Assembly (NCBI GenBank): GCA_024641925.1 | Contig: JAHECB010000002.1 | Location: 1-51,690, forward strand | Length of the DNA: 51,690 bases | Direction: 5' to 3' | Origin: Betaproteobacteria bacterium | GTDB lineage: Bacteria; Pseudomonadota; Gammaproteobacteria; Burkholderiales; Burkholderiaceae_C | Shown here: one piece after another, positions 31,215 through 40,166 of the stretch | Numbering within the stretch: position 1 is the first letter of the stretch | Layout of the letters: each line of letters opens with the position of its first letter | Translations under genes and position numbers: made by a program | The notes under the pieces: model-generated | Seen by the model: the letters and a program-made list of their open reading frames with translations, nothing else | The model's database searches: none | What the model was told of the DNA's origin: nothing

Positions 31215-32369
31215 TCAGTAGCGTTTGGCCGCTTCGTTCAGCATGACCTCGGTGGCGCCGCCACCAATGGCCAACACACGTGCATCGCGCCACAGGCGTT
31301 CGATCGGGGTGCCGGTCATGTAGCCCATGCCGCCATGCAACTGCTGACAACCATAAGTGACTTCGTTGACCAGTTCACCGGTCAGGGCTTTCAGCATGGA
31401 CACGTCTTGCACCACGTCATGACCCTGCGACACCCGCCACGCGCAGTGGTAGAGGTACTGGCGCGCGGCGCGGGTCTTGGCGTCCAGCATGGCTATCTTC
31501 TGCCGCACGGTGGGCTGTGACCACAGGCTGCCACCAAAGGCCTGGCGCGACTGCACATGCTGCAAGGTCAGCGCCAGCGCCTGCATGCAGGTGGCCACGG
31601 CCATCGCACCCAGCGCGATGCGCTCGGTTTGAAAGTTTTTCATCACAGCCTGAAAACCGCGGTCCTCCTGGCCCAGCAGATGGGCGGCCGGTATCACGCA
31701 GTCGTCAAAAAACAGTTCAGCGGTGTCGCTGGCACGCCAGCCGGTCTTGTCCAGCGTGCGGCCCACACGGAAACCCGGCGTGCCCTTTTCAACGGCGAAG
31801 ATGCTGATGTCGTGCCGCGCCGTGCCGGTGCGCGCGGCAACAAAAACCAGATCGGCGTGTACGCCGTTGGTGATGAACAGCTTGCTGCCATTGAGCACCC
31901 ACTGCTCGCCCTGGCGTTTTGCATGGGTGCGCAGTCCGGCCACGTCAGAACCCGCACCGGGCTCGGTGATGGCCACGGCCGTGATGGTTTGGCCTGCAGT
32001 GATGCCGGGCATCCAGCGCGCCTTCTGCGCCGCCGAGCCGGCGTGGTGCAGGTGCGGGCTGGCCATGTCGGTGTGCACCAGCACCGTGATGACAAATCCG
32101 GCACAGCTGCTCATGGACAGCGCTTCGGCAAACACCAGGTTGGTCAGCGGATCGGCACCGCCGCCGCCGTATTCGGGCTGGTACATCAAGCCCAGCAGGC
32201 CGGCCTGGCCCAGGCGCTGCAACACATCACGCGGCACCATGCCGTCTCGCTCCCAGGCCTCAACGTGCGGCTCCACCTCACGTGCCAGAAAGCGCGCAAT
32301 CTGATCGCGCAGCAGTTCGTGATCAGGGGTGGTGTAGATCAACGGCATGGACACGTACGGTTCGCTCAT
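31215..32369 (-). CDS. Acyl-CoA dehydrogenase with isovaleryl/long-chain-type catalytic base
   Basis: FAD-dependent acyl-CoA alpha,beta-dehydrogenase, 384 aa from the ATG at 32369 (MSEPYVSM); upstream in-frame ATGs at 32387 and beyond are less likely. Motifs are [15 protein letters not shown] and LFITNGVHADL, with the C-terminal QQLHGGMGYMTGTPIERLWRDAR. The usual YEGT glutamate is replaced (AIGGGATEV). A Glu in FQTERIALG occupies the isovaleryl-CoA dehydrogenase position, so the enzyme should be active. The substrate is perhaps a branched or terpenoid acyl-CoA. It sits between liuB and the fusion gene. Confidence 0.92.
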   Translation of the reverse strand: MSEPYVSMPLIYTTPDHELLRDQIARFLAREVEPHVEAWERDGMVPRDVLQRLGQAGLLGLMYQPEYGGGGADPLTNLVFAEALSMSSCAGFVITVLVHTDMASPHLHHAGSAAQKARWMPGITAGQTITAVAITEPGAGSDVAGLRTHAKRQGEQWVLNGSKLFITNGVHADLVFVAARTGTARHDISIFAVEKGTPGFRVGRTLDKTGWRASDTAELFFDDCVIPAAHLLGQEDRGFQAVMKNFQTERIALGAMAVATCMQALALTLQHVQSRQAFGGSLWSQPTVRQKIAMLDAKTRAARQYLYHCAWRVSQGHDVVQDVSMLKALTGELVNEVTYGCQQLHGGMGYMTGTPIERLWRDARVLAIGGGATEVMLNEAAKRY

Positions 32370-32429
32370 CACACTTTCACGACTCATTGCAGCGTGCCGG
32401 GCAGACGGCATGCGTGACCCCATTCAACA

Positions 32430-34055
32430 CTACATGCGGAAGACGCCAAACTTCGGAGTCTCGGGAATAGGCGCGTTGAGGCTGGCGCTGAGGCCCAGCG
32501 CCAGCACGCGGCGGGTGTCTGCCGGGTCGATGACACCGTCATCCCAAAGCCGGGCACTGGCGAAATACGGGTGTGACTGGTGTGCAAACTGGTCCAGGAT
32601 GGGCTGCTTGAAGGCCAGCTCCTCGCCGGCACTCCAGGCGCCGCCCTTGCCCTCGATGCCGTCACGCTTGACGGTGGCCAGCACGGCAGCTGCCTGTTCG
32701 CCGCCCATCACGCCGATGCGCGCGTTGGGCCACATCCACAAGAAGCGCGGGCTGTAGGCACGGCCACACATGCCGTAATTGCCGGCGCCAAAGCTGCCGC
32801 CGATGATGAGCGTGAACTTGGGCACTGTGGCGGTGGCCACCGCGGTCACCAGCTTGGCGCCATGTTTGGCAATGCCTTCGGCTTCGTATTTGCGGCCCAC
32901 CATGAAGCCGGTGATGTTCTGCAAGAACACCAGCGGCACACGGCGCTGGCAGCACAGTTCGATGAAGTGCGCGCCCTTCATGGCGCTTTCTGAAAACAGC
33001 ACGCCGTTGTTGGCGATGATGCCCACCGGCATGCCTTCGATGTGCGCAAAACCGGTGACTAACGTGGCGCCGTAACGTGCCTTGAACTCGTCGAAATCAC
33101 TGCCGTCCACCACACGCGCGATGATTTCGCGAACGTCATAGGGCTTGCGGCTGCTGAAGGCACCGTCTTCCACCGGTAGGATGCCACGCAGTTCGGCGGC
33201 ATCGAACAGCGGCGGGCGCGGCGGAACCAGCGCCAGTTGCTGGGGCTTGCGCCAGTTCAGGTTGGCCACGCTGGCGCGGGCCAGCGTCAGCGCATGCCGG
33301 TCGTTTTCAGCCAGGTGATCGGCCACGCCCGACAGGCGGGTGTGCACGTCGCCACCGCCCAGGTCTTCGGCGCTCACGATTTCACCGATGGCCGCTTTCA
33401 CCAGCGGCGGCCCGCCCAGAAAGATGGTGCCCTGGTTCTTGACGATGATGGTTTCGTCGCTCATGGCCGGCACGTAGGCACCGCCGGCCGTGCACGAACC
33501 CATCACCACGGCAATCTGCGGAATGCCCTGCGCCGACAGATTGGCCTGGTTGAAGAAGATGCGGCCGAAATGGTCGCGGTCGGGGAAGACCTCGTCCTGG
33601 TTGGGCAGATTGGCACCGCCGCTGTCGACCAGGTAGATGCACGGCAGACGGTTCTGCATCGCCACCTCTTGCGCGCGCAGGTGCTTTTTCACCGTCATCG
33701 GGTAATAGGTGCCGCCCTTGACCGTGGCGTCGTTGCACACGATCAGGCACTCCACACCACTGACACGGCCGATGCCCGCGATCATGCCGGCGCCAGGCGC
33801 AGCGTTATCGTACATGTCCAGTGCCGCCAGCGGCGCCAGTTCCAGAAACGGCGTACCCGGGTCCAGCAGCCTCTCCACGCGCTGGCGCGGCAGCAGCTTG
33901 CCACGGGCTTCATGGCGCGCCCGCGCTGTGGCGCCGCCGCCTTCGGCAATCTGCGCCAATCGTTGGCCCAGATCGGCCAGCAGCAACTGCATGGCCGCCT
34001 CGCTGTCCTTGAACGCCTGCGAACGCGGGTTGAGCTGCGATACCAACACGGGCAT
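32430..34055 (-). CDS. liuB: 3-methylcrotonyl-CoA carboxylase, carboxyltransferase beta subunit
   Basis: Transfers carboxyl from biotin on LiuD to methylcrotonyl-CoA, giving methylglutaconyl-CoA. It is 541 aa from the ATG at 34055 ([15 protein letters not shown]). The carboxyltransferase halves show [40 protein letters not shown] and [16 protein letters not shown]. The second half has [24 protein letters not shown] and [24 protein letters not shown], typical of MCC beta. First gene of the lower leucine block, 39 bases downstream of a LiuR-like operator. Confidence 0.96.
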   Translation of the reverse strand: MPVLVSQLNPRSQAFKDSEAAMQLLLADLGQRLAQIAEGGGATARARHEARGKLLPRQRVERLLDPGTPFLELAPLAALDMYDNAAPGAGMIAGIGRVSGVECLIVCNDATVKGGTYYPMTVKKHLRAQEVAMQNRLPCIYLVDSGGANLPNQDEVFPDRDHFGRIFFNQANLSAQGIPQIAVVMGSCTAGGAYVPAMSDETIIVKNQGTIFLGGPPLVKAAIGEIVSAEDLGGGDVHTRLSGVADHLAENDRHALTLARASVANLNWRKPQQLALVPPRPPLFDAAELRGILPVEDGAFSSRKPYDVREIIARVVDGSDFDEFKARYGATLVTGFAHIEGMPVGIIANNGVLFSESAMKGAHFIELCCQRRVPLVFLQNITGFMVGRKYEAEGIAKHGAKLVTAVATATVPKFTLIIGGSFGAGNYGMCGRAYSPRFLWMWPNARIGVMGGEQAAAVLATVKRDGIEGKGGAWSAGEELAFKQPILDQFAHQSHPYFASARLWDDGVIDPADTRRVLALGLSASLNAPIPETPKFGVFRM

Positions 34056-34093
34056 GGGGTCTCCTGGATGCGACAGTCCGGCATGGCCGGGCC

Positions 34094-34112
34094 ATTGACG
34101 CTGCACGTCAAT
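34094..34112. promoter_or_regulatory. LiuR-like operator upstream of liuB
   Basis: ATTGACG-CTGCA-CGTCAAT is a 19-base dyad with perfect 7-bp arms. The symmetry extends to GCCATTGACG/CGTCAATGGC (34091-34115). It nearly matches the site before liuA and fits the TTGACG/CGTCAA pattern expected for the MerR-type LiuR. It directly abuts a -10-like hexamer, so bound LiuR would overlap the transcription start of liuB. Confidence 0.85.
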
Positions 34113-34115
34113 GGC

Positions 34116-34121
34116 ATTCTA
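34116..34121 (-). promoter_or_regulatory. Candidate -10 element of the liuB promoter
   Basis: TAGAAT on the minus strand matches TATAAT at 5 of 6 positions and touches the extended operator palindrome. No good -35 is visible 16-18 bases upstream, consistent with a regulator-dependent promoter. Assignment rests on position and on the parallel arrangement at liuA. Confidence 0.5.
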
Positions 34122-34153
34122 GGAGCGTGGGCCTGCGGAAAGCCGCGCCCGGT

Positions 34154-34330
34154 TCAGGCAAGCGTCAGACGTGACGTGAAAGCACCCAGCACACCCTGGA
34201 CCTCCTGCCCAAACGGGTACCCGCTGAAGCGCAGACCCAGCAGCCAACACGCCGCGTCAGCGGGCACGGCGCTCAAGGTGCACGCCCGTCGACGGGTGAA
34301 TGCAGCGCCCCGCCCAAGGCGCTGCGGCAT
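34154..34330 (-). CDS. Possible 58-aa ORF after the rhodanese gene (small protein or gene remnant)
   Basis: Below the 60-aa cut-off of the track. ATG at 34330, five bases after the rhodanese stop; ends TGA at 34154. The latter two-thirds look protein-like (ACWLLGLRFSGYPFGQ, then GVLGAFTSRLTLA), while the start is Arg-rich and less so. No clear ribosome site precedes the ATG; an internal TTG is another option. I recognise no family. It may be the surviving C-terminus of a decayed gene. This is the only coding candidate in the ~280-base liuB-rhodanese gap. Confidence 0.35.
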   Translation of the reverse strand: MPQRLGRGAAFTRRRACTLSAVPADAACWLLGLRFSGYPFGQEVQGVLGAFTSRLTLA

Positions 34331-34335
34331 TCATC

Positions 34336-34749
34336 TCACGGTGTCTTGCGCGGTGCCCGGTCAGCAACGGGCGCACCGGCAGCCTTCCAGGCCTTGAAAC
34401 CGCCGTCGACGTGGCTGACCTCGGGAACGCCCATGTCCTGCAAGGTCTTCGCGGCCAGGGCCGATCGCCAGCCCGCAGCGCAGAAGAGCACCAGCGGCTT
34501 GCTTTCGCCAAAGACCTTGTTGAAATACGGCGACGCGGGGTCTACCCAGAACTCCAACATGCCGCGAGGCGCATGCACCGCCCCAGGCATGACACCTTCG
34601 CGTTCCAGTTCACGAACGTCGCGAAGATCAACAAACAGCACCTGCCCGGCGCTGTGAGCGGCACGCGCCTCGTCCAGGCTCAGCGTGCGCACACAGGCCA
34701 GCGCCTCGTCAACCAACATCTGGGCAGACTTTTTCAACGGCTGATTCAT
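34336..34749 (-). CDS. Single-domain rhodanese-like protein
   Basis: A 137-aa cytoplasmic rhodanese-fold protein, a probable persulfide carrier or sulfurtransferase. It has VLFVDLRDVRELEREGVMPGAVHAPRGML, the active-site loop VLFCAAGWRSALAA with its Cys, and DMGVPEVSHVDGGFKAWKAAG. The loop is longer and differs in sequence from thiosulfate sulfurtransferases. An N-terminal helix (KKSAQMLVDEALACV) precedes the domain, as in many proteobacterial homologues. It follows trkH by 114 bases. Confidence 0.92.
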   Translation of the reverse strand: MNQPLKKSAQMLVDEALACVRTLSLDEARAAHSAGQVLFVDLRDVRELEREGVMPGAVHAPRGMLEFWVDPASPYFNKVFGESKPLVLFCAAGWRSALAAKTLQDMGVPEVSHVDGGFKAWKAAGAPVADRAPRKTP

Positions 34750-34863
34750 GTCGCGGAAACCTCAGGGCGCTGGTGGAGACTTGACAGCGTATCACCGCTG
34801 GCAAATCGGCAGAACGTACAGCTTCAGGATGGCTCCAGGCCTGGGCCCACAACTTGGCGGCCG

Positions 34864-36318
34864 TCAGCGGCGCCAGAACTGCGGCGTCAGCAGCACCAGG
34901 GCGCTGAGCAGTTCCAGGCGGCCCAGCATCATGGCAAGACTCAGCACCCAGGTCTGGAAATCGGTGAGTGCGCCGTAGTTCACCGAGGGCCCCACTTCGC
35001 CCAGCCCCGGACCGATGTTGTTGACGCAGGCCAGCACCGCCGTGAAGCCGGTCACCACATCCATGCCGCTGAACAGCAGCACCATGGTCAGGCCCACCAG
35101 CGTGGCGCCGTACAGCATCATGTAGGCGATGACACTCTGCATCACCCGGTCAGGCACGGCACTGCCGCCCAGCACCACGGGGTTGACGGCACTGGGGTGC
35201 ACGATGCGCACCAGTTCACGCTGAGCCTGCTTGACCAGCAGCAGCAGTCGCACCATCTTGATGCCACCCCCCGTGCTGCCAGCCGCCGTGGCAAAACAGC
35301 CCAGCAGGATCATCAGCAGCGGCGCAAACAAGGGCCACTGTGCGTAGTCGTGTGACGCGTAGCCGGTGGTGGTGGCCACGGAGATGACGTGAAAGGCCGT
35401 GTGGCGCAGCGCCACGGCAACACTGCTGTAGGTGCCATGCACCAGCAAGTAGCCGGTGATCAGCGCAATCGTGCCCAGCACCACGGCGTAAAAAGCACGC
35501 ACCTCGGCATTGCGCCACAGCACACCCAGGCTGCGACCGCGCCAGGACACGTAATACAACAACAGGTTGATGCCCGACAACATCATGAACACCATGGCCA
35601 CGGCCTCGATGCGAGGCGAATTCCAGTAACCGAAGCTGGCATCGTGGTTTGAAAAGCCACCCAGGCTGACGGTGGTGCACATGTGCAGAAAAGCGTCGAT
35701 CCAGGTCATGCCCGCCCAGTGGTAAGCGGCAAAACAGCACACCGACAGCAGCGCATAGGTGCCCCAGATCACACGCGCCGTGTCGGCAATGCGGGGGGTC
35801 AGCTTCTGGTCTTTCATGGGGCCGGCTGCTTCGGTCTTGAACAACTGCGTACCACCCACCCCCAGCAGCGGCAGGATGGCCACGGCCAGCACGATGATGC
35901 CCAGTCCGCCGACCCACATCATGAAACAGCGCCAGACATTCACCGACAGCGGCAGATCGTCCAGCCCCGACAGCGCCGTGGCGCCCGTGGCCGTGAACGC
36001 TGACATGGCTTCGAAGTAGGCATTGGTCACGCTCAGGCCAGGCACCGCCAACAGCAGCGGCACGGCACCGAATGCCGGCAACACCAACCAGGTCATGCCC
36101 ACCAGCACAAAACCGTCGCGGGGCTGCAGTTCGCGCCGAAAGCGGCGTGTCAGTGCGCTCATCAGCAGCCCACTGATCACCGTGCCGGCGGTGGCCCAGA
36201 TGAAGGGTTTTTGCGCCGCATCGTACTCAAGCAGCGAAAACAGCAGCGGCACCAGCATCAACAGTGCAAACAGCACCACCATGCGGCCCATCAATGCAAC
36301 AACGGCTAAAACGCCCAT
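34864..36318 (-). CDS. trkH: Trk potassium uptake protein TrkH
   Basis: Inner-membrane potassium-conducting subunit, 484 aa, close to the E. coli length. Pore repeats are recognisable from SAFTATGATALSGLDDLP, TTVSLGGFSNHDASFGYW and SVATTTGYASHDYAQWP to FTAVLACVNNIGPGLG. The late intramembrane loop FATAAGSTGGGIKMVR is also present. It has about ten membrane segments plus four pore loops. It starts 21 bases after trkA, so the gate and channel are co-expressed. A minor start choice at MGRMVV is possible. Confidence 0.96.
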   Translation of the reverse strand: MGVLAVVALMGRMVVLFALLMLVPLLFSLLEYDAAQKPFIWATAGTVISGLLMSALTRRFRRELQPRDGFVLVGMTWLVLPAFGAVPLLLAVPGLSVTNAYFEAMSAFTATGATALSGLDDLPLSVNVWRCFMMWVGGLGIIVLAVAILPLLGVGGTQLFKTEAAGPMKDQKLTPRIADTARVIWGTYALLSVCCFAAYHWAGMTWIDAFLHMCTTVSLGGFSNHDASFGYWNSPRIEAVAMVFMMLSGINLLLYYVSWRGRSLGVLWRNAEVRAFYAVVLGTIALITGYLLVHGTYSSVAVALRHTAFHVISVATTTGYASHDYAQWPLFAPLLMILLGCFATAAGSTGGGIKMVRLLLLVKQAQRELVRIVHPSAVNPVVLGGSAVPDRVMQSVIAYMMLYGATLVGLTMVLLFSGMDVVTGFTAVLACVNNIGPGLGEVGPSVNYGALTDFQTWVLSLAMMLGRLELLSALVLLTPQFWRR

Positions 36319-36339
36319 GGTCTGTAGTGCCCCGTCCGC

Positions 36340-37764
36340 TCAGAACAGGAACGTGGCGCTGACCTGGAACAGCTTTTCCACCTCGCGCACCATGCGCTTG
36401 CGCGGCACAAAGATGATGACGTGGTCGTTGGGCTCGACCATCGTGTCGTGGTGCGCGATGATGACTTCGGCCTTGGCGTCCACCGACGCAGCGCTGCCGT
36501 CCACGTTGTGCAGCCCACGCACGATGGCGCCCACCTGTGCGCCCTTGGGCAGGTTGATCTCCTCGATGCGTCGGCCCGCCATCTTGCAGGTCTTGCGGTC
36601 GCCACGCACGATGCCTTCCAGCGCCTCGGCAGAGCCGCGCCGCAGGCTGTGCACGGCCTCGACATCGCCGCGCCGCACATAGGCCAGCAACTCGCCGATG
36701 ACGGCCTGGCTGGGCGAGATGGCAATGTCGATGGTGGTGCCCTGCACCAGGTCGGCATAGGCCTTGCGGTTGATGACCGCCAGCACCCGCCGCGCGCCCA
36801 GCCGCTTGGCCAGCAGGCAGCTCATGATGTTGTCTTCGTCGTGGCTGGTCAGCGCCAGGAACAGGTCCATGTCCTGCACGTTTTCGTCCGACAGCAGGTC
36901 TTCGTCGGTGCTGTCGCCCTTGAGCACCAGCACGCTGTCGTGCAGCGCTTCAGCCAGGTATTCGCAGCGCGCCTGCTGCGGTTCGATGATCTTGACCTGG
37001 CATTCGTCCTGAATCTGGCGCGCCAGGCGCAGGCCGACCTTGCCGCCGCCAGCAATCATCACGCGCTTGACCGGTCGGTCGGCGGCGCGCAGCGTGCCCA
37101 GCACGTTGCGGATATGCGCCGTGGCGGCCAGCACAAAAACTTCGTCACCTGCTTCAATGCGCGTGGCGCCATCCAGCACCGGTACCACCTGGTCCTGCCG
37201 GTAGATGGCCACGATGCGCATGTCCACGCCGGGCACCAGTTGCGGAATTTCGGCCAGGCTGTGCTGCACCAGCGGCCCGCCGGCCACCGCACGCACCGCG
37301 ATCAGGCTGACCAGTCCATGCCCAAATTCCAGCACCCGCAGCGCTTCGGGGTATTCGATCAGCTTGCCGATGTAGGAGGTGATGCTTTCCTCAGGGCAGA
37401 TGACCTGGCTGACGGCAAACCCGGTCTTGCCCATCAACGGGCTGGCGTTGGCAAATTCAGGGCTGCGCACGCGTGCAATGGTCGTTGGCACGCTGAACAG
37501 GTCGTGCGCCACCTTGCAGGCCACCAGATTGGTTTCGTCCAGCGGTGCGCAGGCGATCAGCATGTCGCAGTCTTCAATGCCCGCATCGCGCTGCACGCTG
37601 GGTTGGATGCCGTTGCCCACCACACCGCGCAGGTCCATGCGATCCTGCAGCACCCGCAGACGGTGCGGGTCGCTGTCGATGACGGTGATGTCGTTTTTTT
37701 CGGAAACCAGGCTTTCCGCCACGCTCTCGCCGACGCGACCCGCGCCCAGGATGATGATCTTCAT
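36340..37764 (-). CDS. trkA: Trk system regulatory protein TrkA
   Basis: Peripheral cytoplasmic NAD(H)/nucleotide-binding regulator of TrkH, 474 aa from the ATG at 37764. It is a tandem of two RCK units. The first Rossmann motif is MKIIILGAGRVGESVAESL and the second is RVMIAGGGKVGLRLARQ near 240. A TrkA-C domain follows each (VLDGATRIEAGDEVFVLA and AHHDTMVEPNDHVIIFVP). It lies 19 bases after the DUF2868-type gene. The upstream 20 residues in the track lack a start. Confidence 0.96.
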   Translation of the reverse strand: MKIIILGAGRVGESVAESLVSEKNDITVIDSDPHRLRVLQDRMDLRGVVGNGIQPSVQRDAGIEDCDMLIACAPLDETNLVACKVAHDLFSVPTTIARVRSPEFANASPLMGKTGFAVSQVICPEESITSYIGKLIEYPEALRVLEFGHGLVSLIAVRAVAGGPLVQHSLAEIPQLVPGVDMRIVAIYRQDQVVPVLDGATRIEAGDEVFVLAATAHIRNVLGTLRAADRPVKRVMIAGGGKVGLRLARQIQDECQVKIIEPQQARCEYLAEALHDSVLVLKGDSTDEDLLSDENVQDMDLFLALTSHDEDNIMSCLLAKRLGARRVLAVINRKAYADLVQGTTIDIAISPSQAVIGELLAYVRRGDVEAVHSLRRGSAEALEGIVRGDRKTCKMAGRRIEEINLPKGAQVGAIVRGLHNVDGSAASVDAKAEVIIAHHDTMVEPNDHVIIFVPRKRMVREVEKLFQVSATFLF

Positions 37765-37783
37765 AGGGGCGCGAAGTTTACGG

Positions 37784-40048
37784 TCAATGCGGCGTCGCCG
37801 GGGGCGGGGCGTTGTCGGGCGCACCCAGGGTCAATGTGTCGTTCACGGATTTGTTGCCTGCATTCGGGGCGGGCAGCAATACGGGCTGCGGCGGAATTGT
37901 CACTTCAGAAAAGCCCGGCGTCGGTCCACCCAGGGCCTTGTGCACCACGGTGGCCAGCACCGGCTGCAACTGCACAGCCAGGGCCTGCACGGCTGTAGGG
38001 TCGGCGCTGGCAGCGCCACGAGTGCGGGCCCGCCAACGCTCATTCAAGGCCAGCTGGCTACCGGCCAATGCCGGCTTCAGCCGCGCCAGGGCGGCGTCCC
38101 CATGCAGGCCATGCACCAGGCCCAGATACTGCTGCAGCAGCGCTTCCGTGACGTCGTTCAACGCCTTGTCGTCCAGCGCCGCGTAGCTGCTGTCAGCGCC
38201 ACGCACCACGTTCAGCCCACGTGCCACACCGGCGCCGCCCAAGGCACCCAGGACACCGCCGGTGACCGCACCCATGCCCATGGTCATGCCGCCGGTCAAC
38301 AAGTCGGCCTTCAGACCCGCCAGCGCGCCCGTCAACACGCCGCCGACCATGGCGGCGCGGCCTTCGCCCATGCGCTTGTGCATGGCCACGCCTGGCGCAG
38401 CAGCCTGCGCCACCACCAGGGCCGTGCTGCTGCTGGCGTTGGGCGCTGCCCATGCGGCCAGCTTGGACACCGCGTCCTGCCAGCGCTGCGTCACCGCATC
38501 GGCCAGTGCGCCGCGCGCCGCGTCGGCGTCGGAACGTCGCGACATCAGCCCGTTGTCGTCCAAGGGCACACGCTGGCTGCCGATGTCGGCCAGCCCGGCC
38601 GCCAACAGCGCCACCCCCTGGTCAAAGCGCGTCTGCTGTCGCCACTGCCAGCTCAGCTGCAAGCGGCGCAGCCGGGGGTCCTCGGGCAGCGCCTGCGCCA
38701 GGGCCAGCAGCAGGCGGCCCTGGGGCAACCAGCCGTCACCCATGGCTTGCAGGCTGACCTTGTGAGGCGCGGATTCGTCGGGCCCCTCATGCAGGATCAC
38801 CACCGGACGCGCCACCGCCGCCAGCCAGGCCGGCGGCTCGCTGCCATGGCCTTGCAGCAGCAGCACCACATCGGTGTTGGCCTGCAATTGCGTGAACAGC
38901 TGGCGTACCGGATCGCTCAACAAGCGCCAGGGTTGCCACCAGGGCACGGCCGGGCGCGGCTCAGTGCTGGCCTGCAAGGCATCCAGCGGTGCAGGATGCA
39001 GCACCAGTTCGTCGCCTTCGTCGCTCTTCAACACCGTCAGGGGCTGCGACAGCGGTGCAGGCACCGCGGTTTCAAACAGCCGCAGTCCAGCCGCGGAAAC
39101 CACCGACTCAGGCGCCGCCCACAGCAGGCGTACCGCTCGCGGCAAGCGGGGCTGCATCAACGGCGCCAGGGACTCGAAATAAGGCGTGTCCAGCGGCAGC
39201 GCAAAGCGCTGCGACAAACCGTGTGCGCGGCCGGCCGACCACAGCGCCAGCAGGATGCGCGGCACCACCACAGCCAAAGCCAGGGTTGCGGCGTACAGGT
39301 GAATCCAGGGCGCTGCGCTGGCCTGGGCCGCCGCGCCGGGCACCAGCTGCAAGGGTGCCAGGTCGGGAATGGACACGCGGGTGAAACCGCTGGCGGGTGC
39401 CAGCAAGGTGCCCAGCACGGCCTGCACTGTGGGCGCGTCCAGAAAGGTGCTTTCCCAGCCCGCGCGGTAGTCCAGCACCAGGCCACGCAGGTACAACCCG
39501 GCCATCAGGCCCAAGCCCAGGCCCGCAGCCATCATGTGCAGCACCACGGCCCAGCGCTTGATGGACAGGTTCAGCGCATGCTGGGCCCACAGGCCGGCAG
39601 CGCCCGCATGGCTGCGCAGGCTCCAGGCGGCCATCCATTGCCGCAGGTTGCCGGTGTTGCCGGGCAGCAGCAGCATCAGGTAGACCGTCAGGTTCCAGGC
39701 CACCACCGCCCACACGGCCGGCGCCAGCAGGTTGACACGCTGCGGCGTGCCCAACTGGTCCACACCCAGGCCCAGCACCAGGCCCAGCACCAGGGCCACG
39801 GCCACCCAGGCCGGGTGCCACAGGCGGCGCTTCAGCCAGCGCTGTGCCGATGCGTCACGGGGCAGCAGGCGCTGCATGGCCAGCGCCGCGCGAGACGTGA
39901 CAAAGGCCTCGGCCGAGGCGCGCTCGCCCACGGTGGTCAAGGCTTGCCGCGTCGCCCAGGCGCGGTCGGCCAGGCTCCAGTGGGGGTTGCTCAGCGCTGT
40001 TTCCTGCGCTTGGAGCAGCAGAACCTGGCGCGCTTGGTCTTCAGTCAT
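37784..40048 (-). CDS. DUF2868-type membrane protein with a DUF3482-like C-terminal part
   Basis: A 754-aa protein of unknown function. Residues 1-~300 resemble DUF2868: an N-terminal helix region, then four membrane segments (~78-96, 107-128, 166-187, 250-272) and the hallmark YRAGWESTFL. The stretch from ~480 resembles the C-terminal part of DUF3482 proteins: LAAGLADIGSQRVPL, a helical region, then a glycine-zipper (GVLTGALAGLKADLL...GALGGAGVARG) that may insert into membrane. DUF3482 proteins normally carry a GTPase domain and often neighbour DUF2868. Here no P-loop is present, so this looks like a GTPase-less composite. The C-terminal ~40 residues are Pro-rich. Domain names are from memory. 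Confidence 0.72.
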   Translation of the reverse strand: MTEDQARQVLLLQAQETALSNPHWSLADRAWATRQALTTVGERASAEAFVTSRAALAMQRLLPRDASAQRWLKRRLWHPAWVAVALVLGLVLGLGVDQLGTPQRVNLLAPAVWAVVAWNLTVYLMLLLPGNTGNLRQWMAAWSLRSHAGAAGLWAQHALNLSIKRWAVVLHMMAAGLGLGLMAGLYLRGLVLDYRAGWESTFLDAPTVQAVLGTLLAPASGFTRVSIPDLAPLQLVPGAAAQASAAPWIHLYAATLALAVVVPRILLALWSAGRAHGLSQRFALPLDTPYFESLAPLMQPRLPRAVRLLWAAPESVVSAAGLRLFETAVPAPLSQPLTVLKSDEGDELVLHPAPLDALQASTEPRPAVPWWQPWRLLSDPVRQLFTQLQANTDVVLLLQGHGSEPPAWLAAVARPVVILHEGPDESAPHKVSLQAMGDGWLPQGRLLLALAQALPEDPRLRRLQLSWQWRQQTRFDQGVALLAAGLADIGSQRVPLDDNGLMSRRSDADAARGALADAVTQRWQDAVSKLAAWAAPNASSSTALVVAQAAAPGVAMHKRMGEGRAAMVGGVLTGALAGLKADLLTGGMTMGMGAVTGGVLGALGGAGVARGLNVVRGADSSYAALDDKALNDVTEALLQQYLGLVHGLHGDAALARLKPALAGSQLALNERWRARTRGAASADPTAVQALAVQLQPVLATVVHKALGGPTPGFSEVTIPPQPVLLPAPNAGNKSVNDTLTLGAPDNAPPPATPH

Positions 40049-40166
40049 GGTGCCTCACTGTAGCTTGCACGCCCGGCGCCCCTGGACCGTCCCAAAGGCG
40101 GTGGTCCGCACGGCCACTTCGCAGATGGCCCGCAAGGGCGCGCCAACATCCAGAGACCTTCGGCTT

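Noticed and set aside
34164-34182. Third LiuR-like site (ACGTGACGTGA) in the liuB upstream region
   Set aside because: It contains overlapping half-sites but no proper dyad, and lies within the possible 58-aa ORF.
37379-40063. 894-aa plus-strand ORF opposite trkA and the DUF2868 gene
   Set aside because: Antisense shadow with Gln/His/Arg-rich composition, spanning two real genes.
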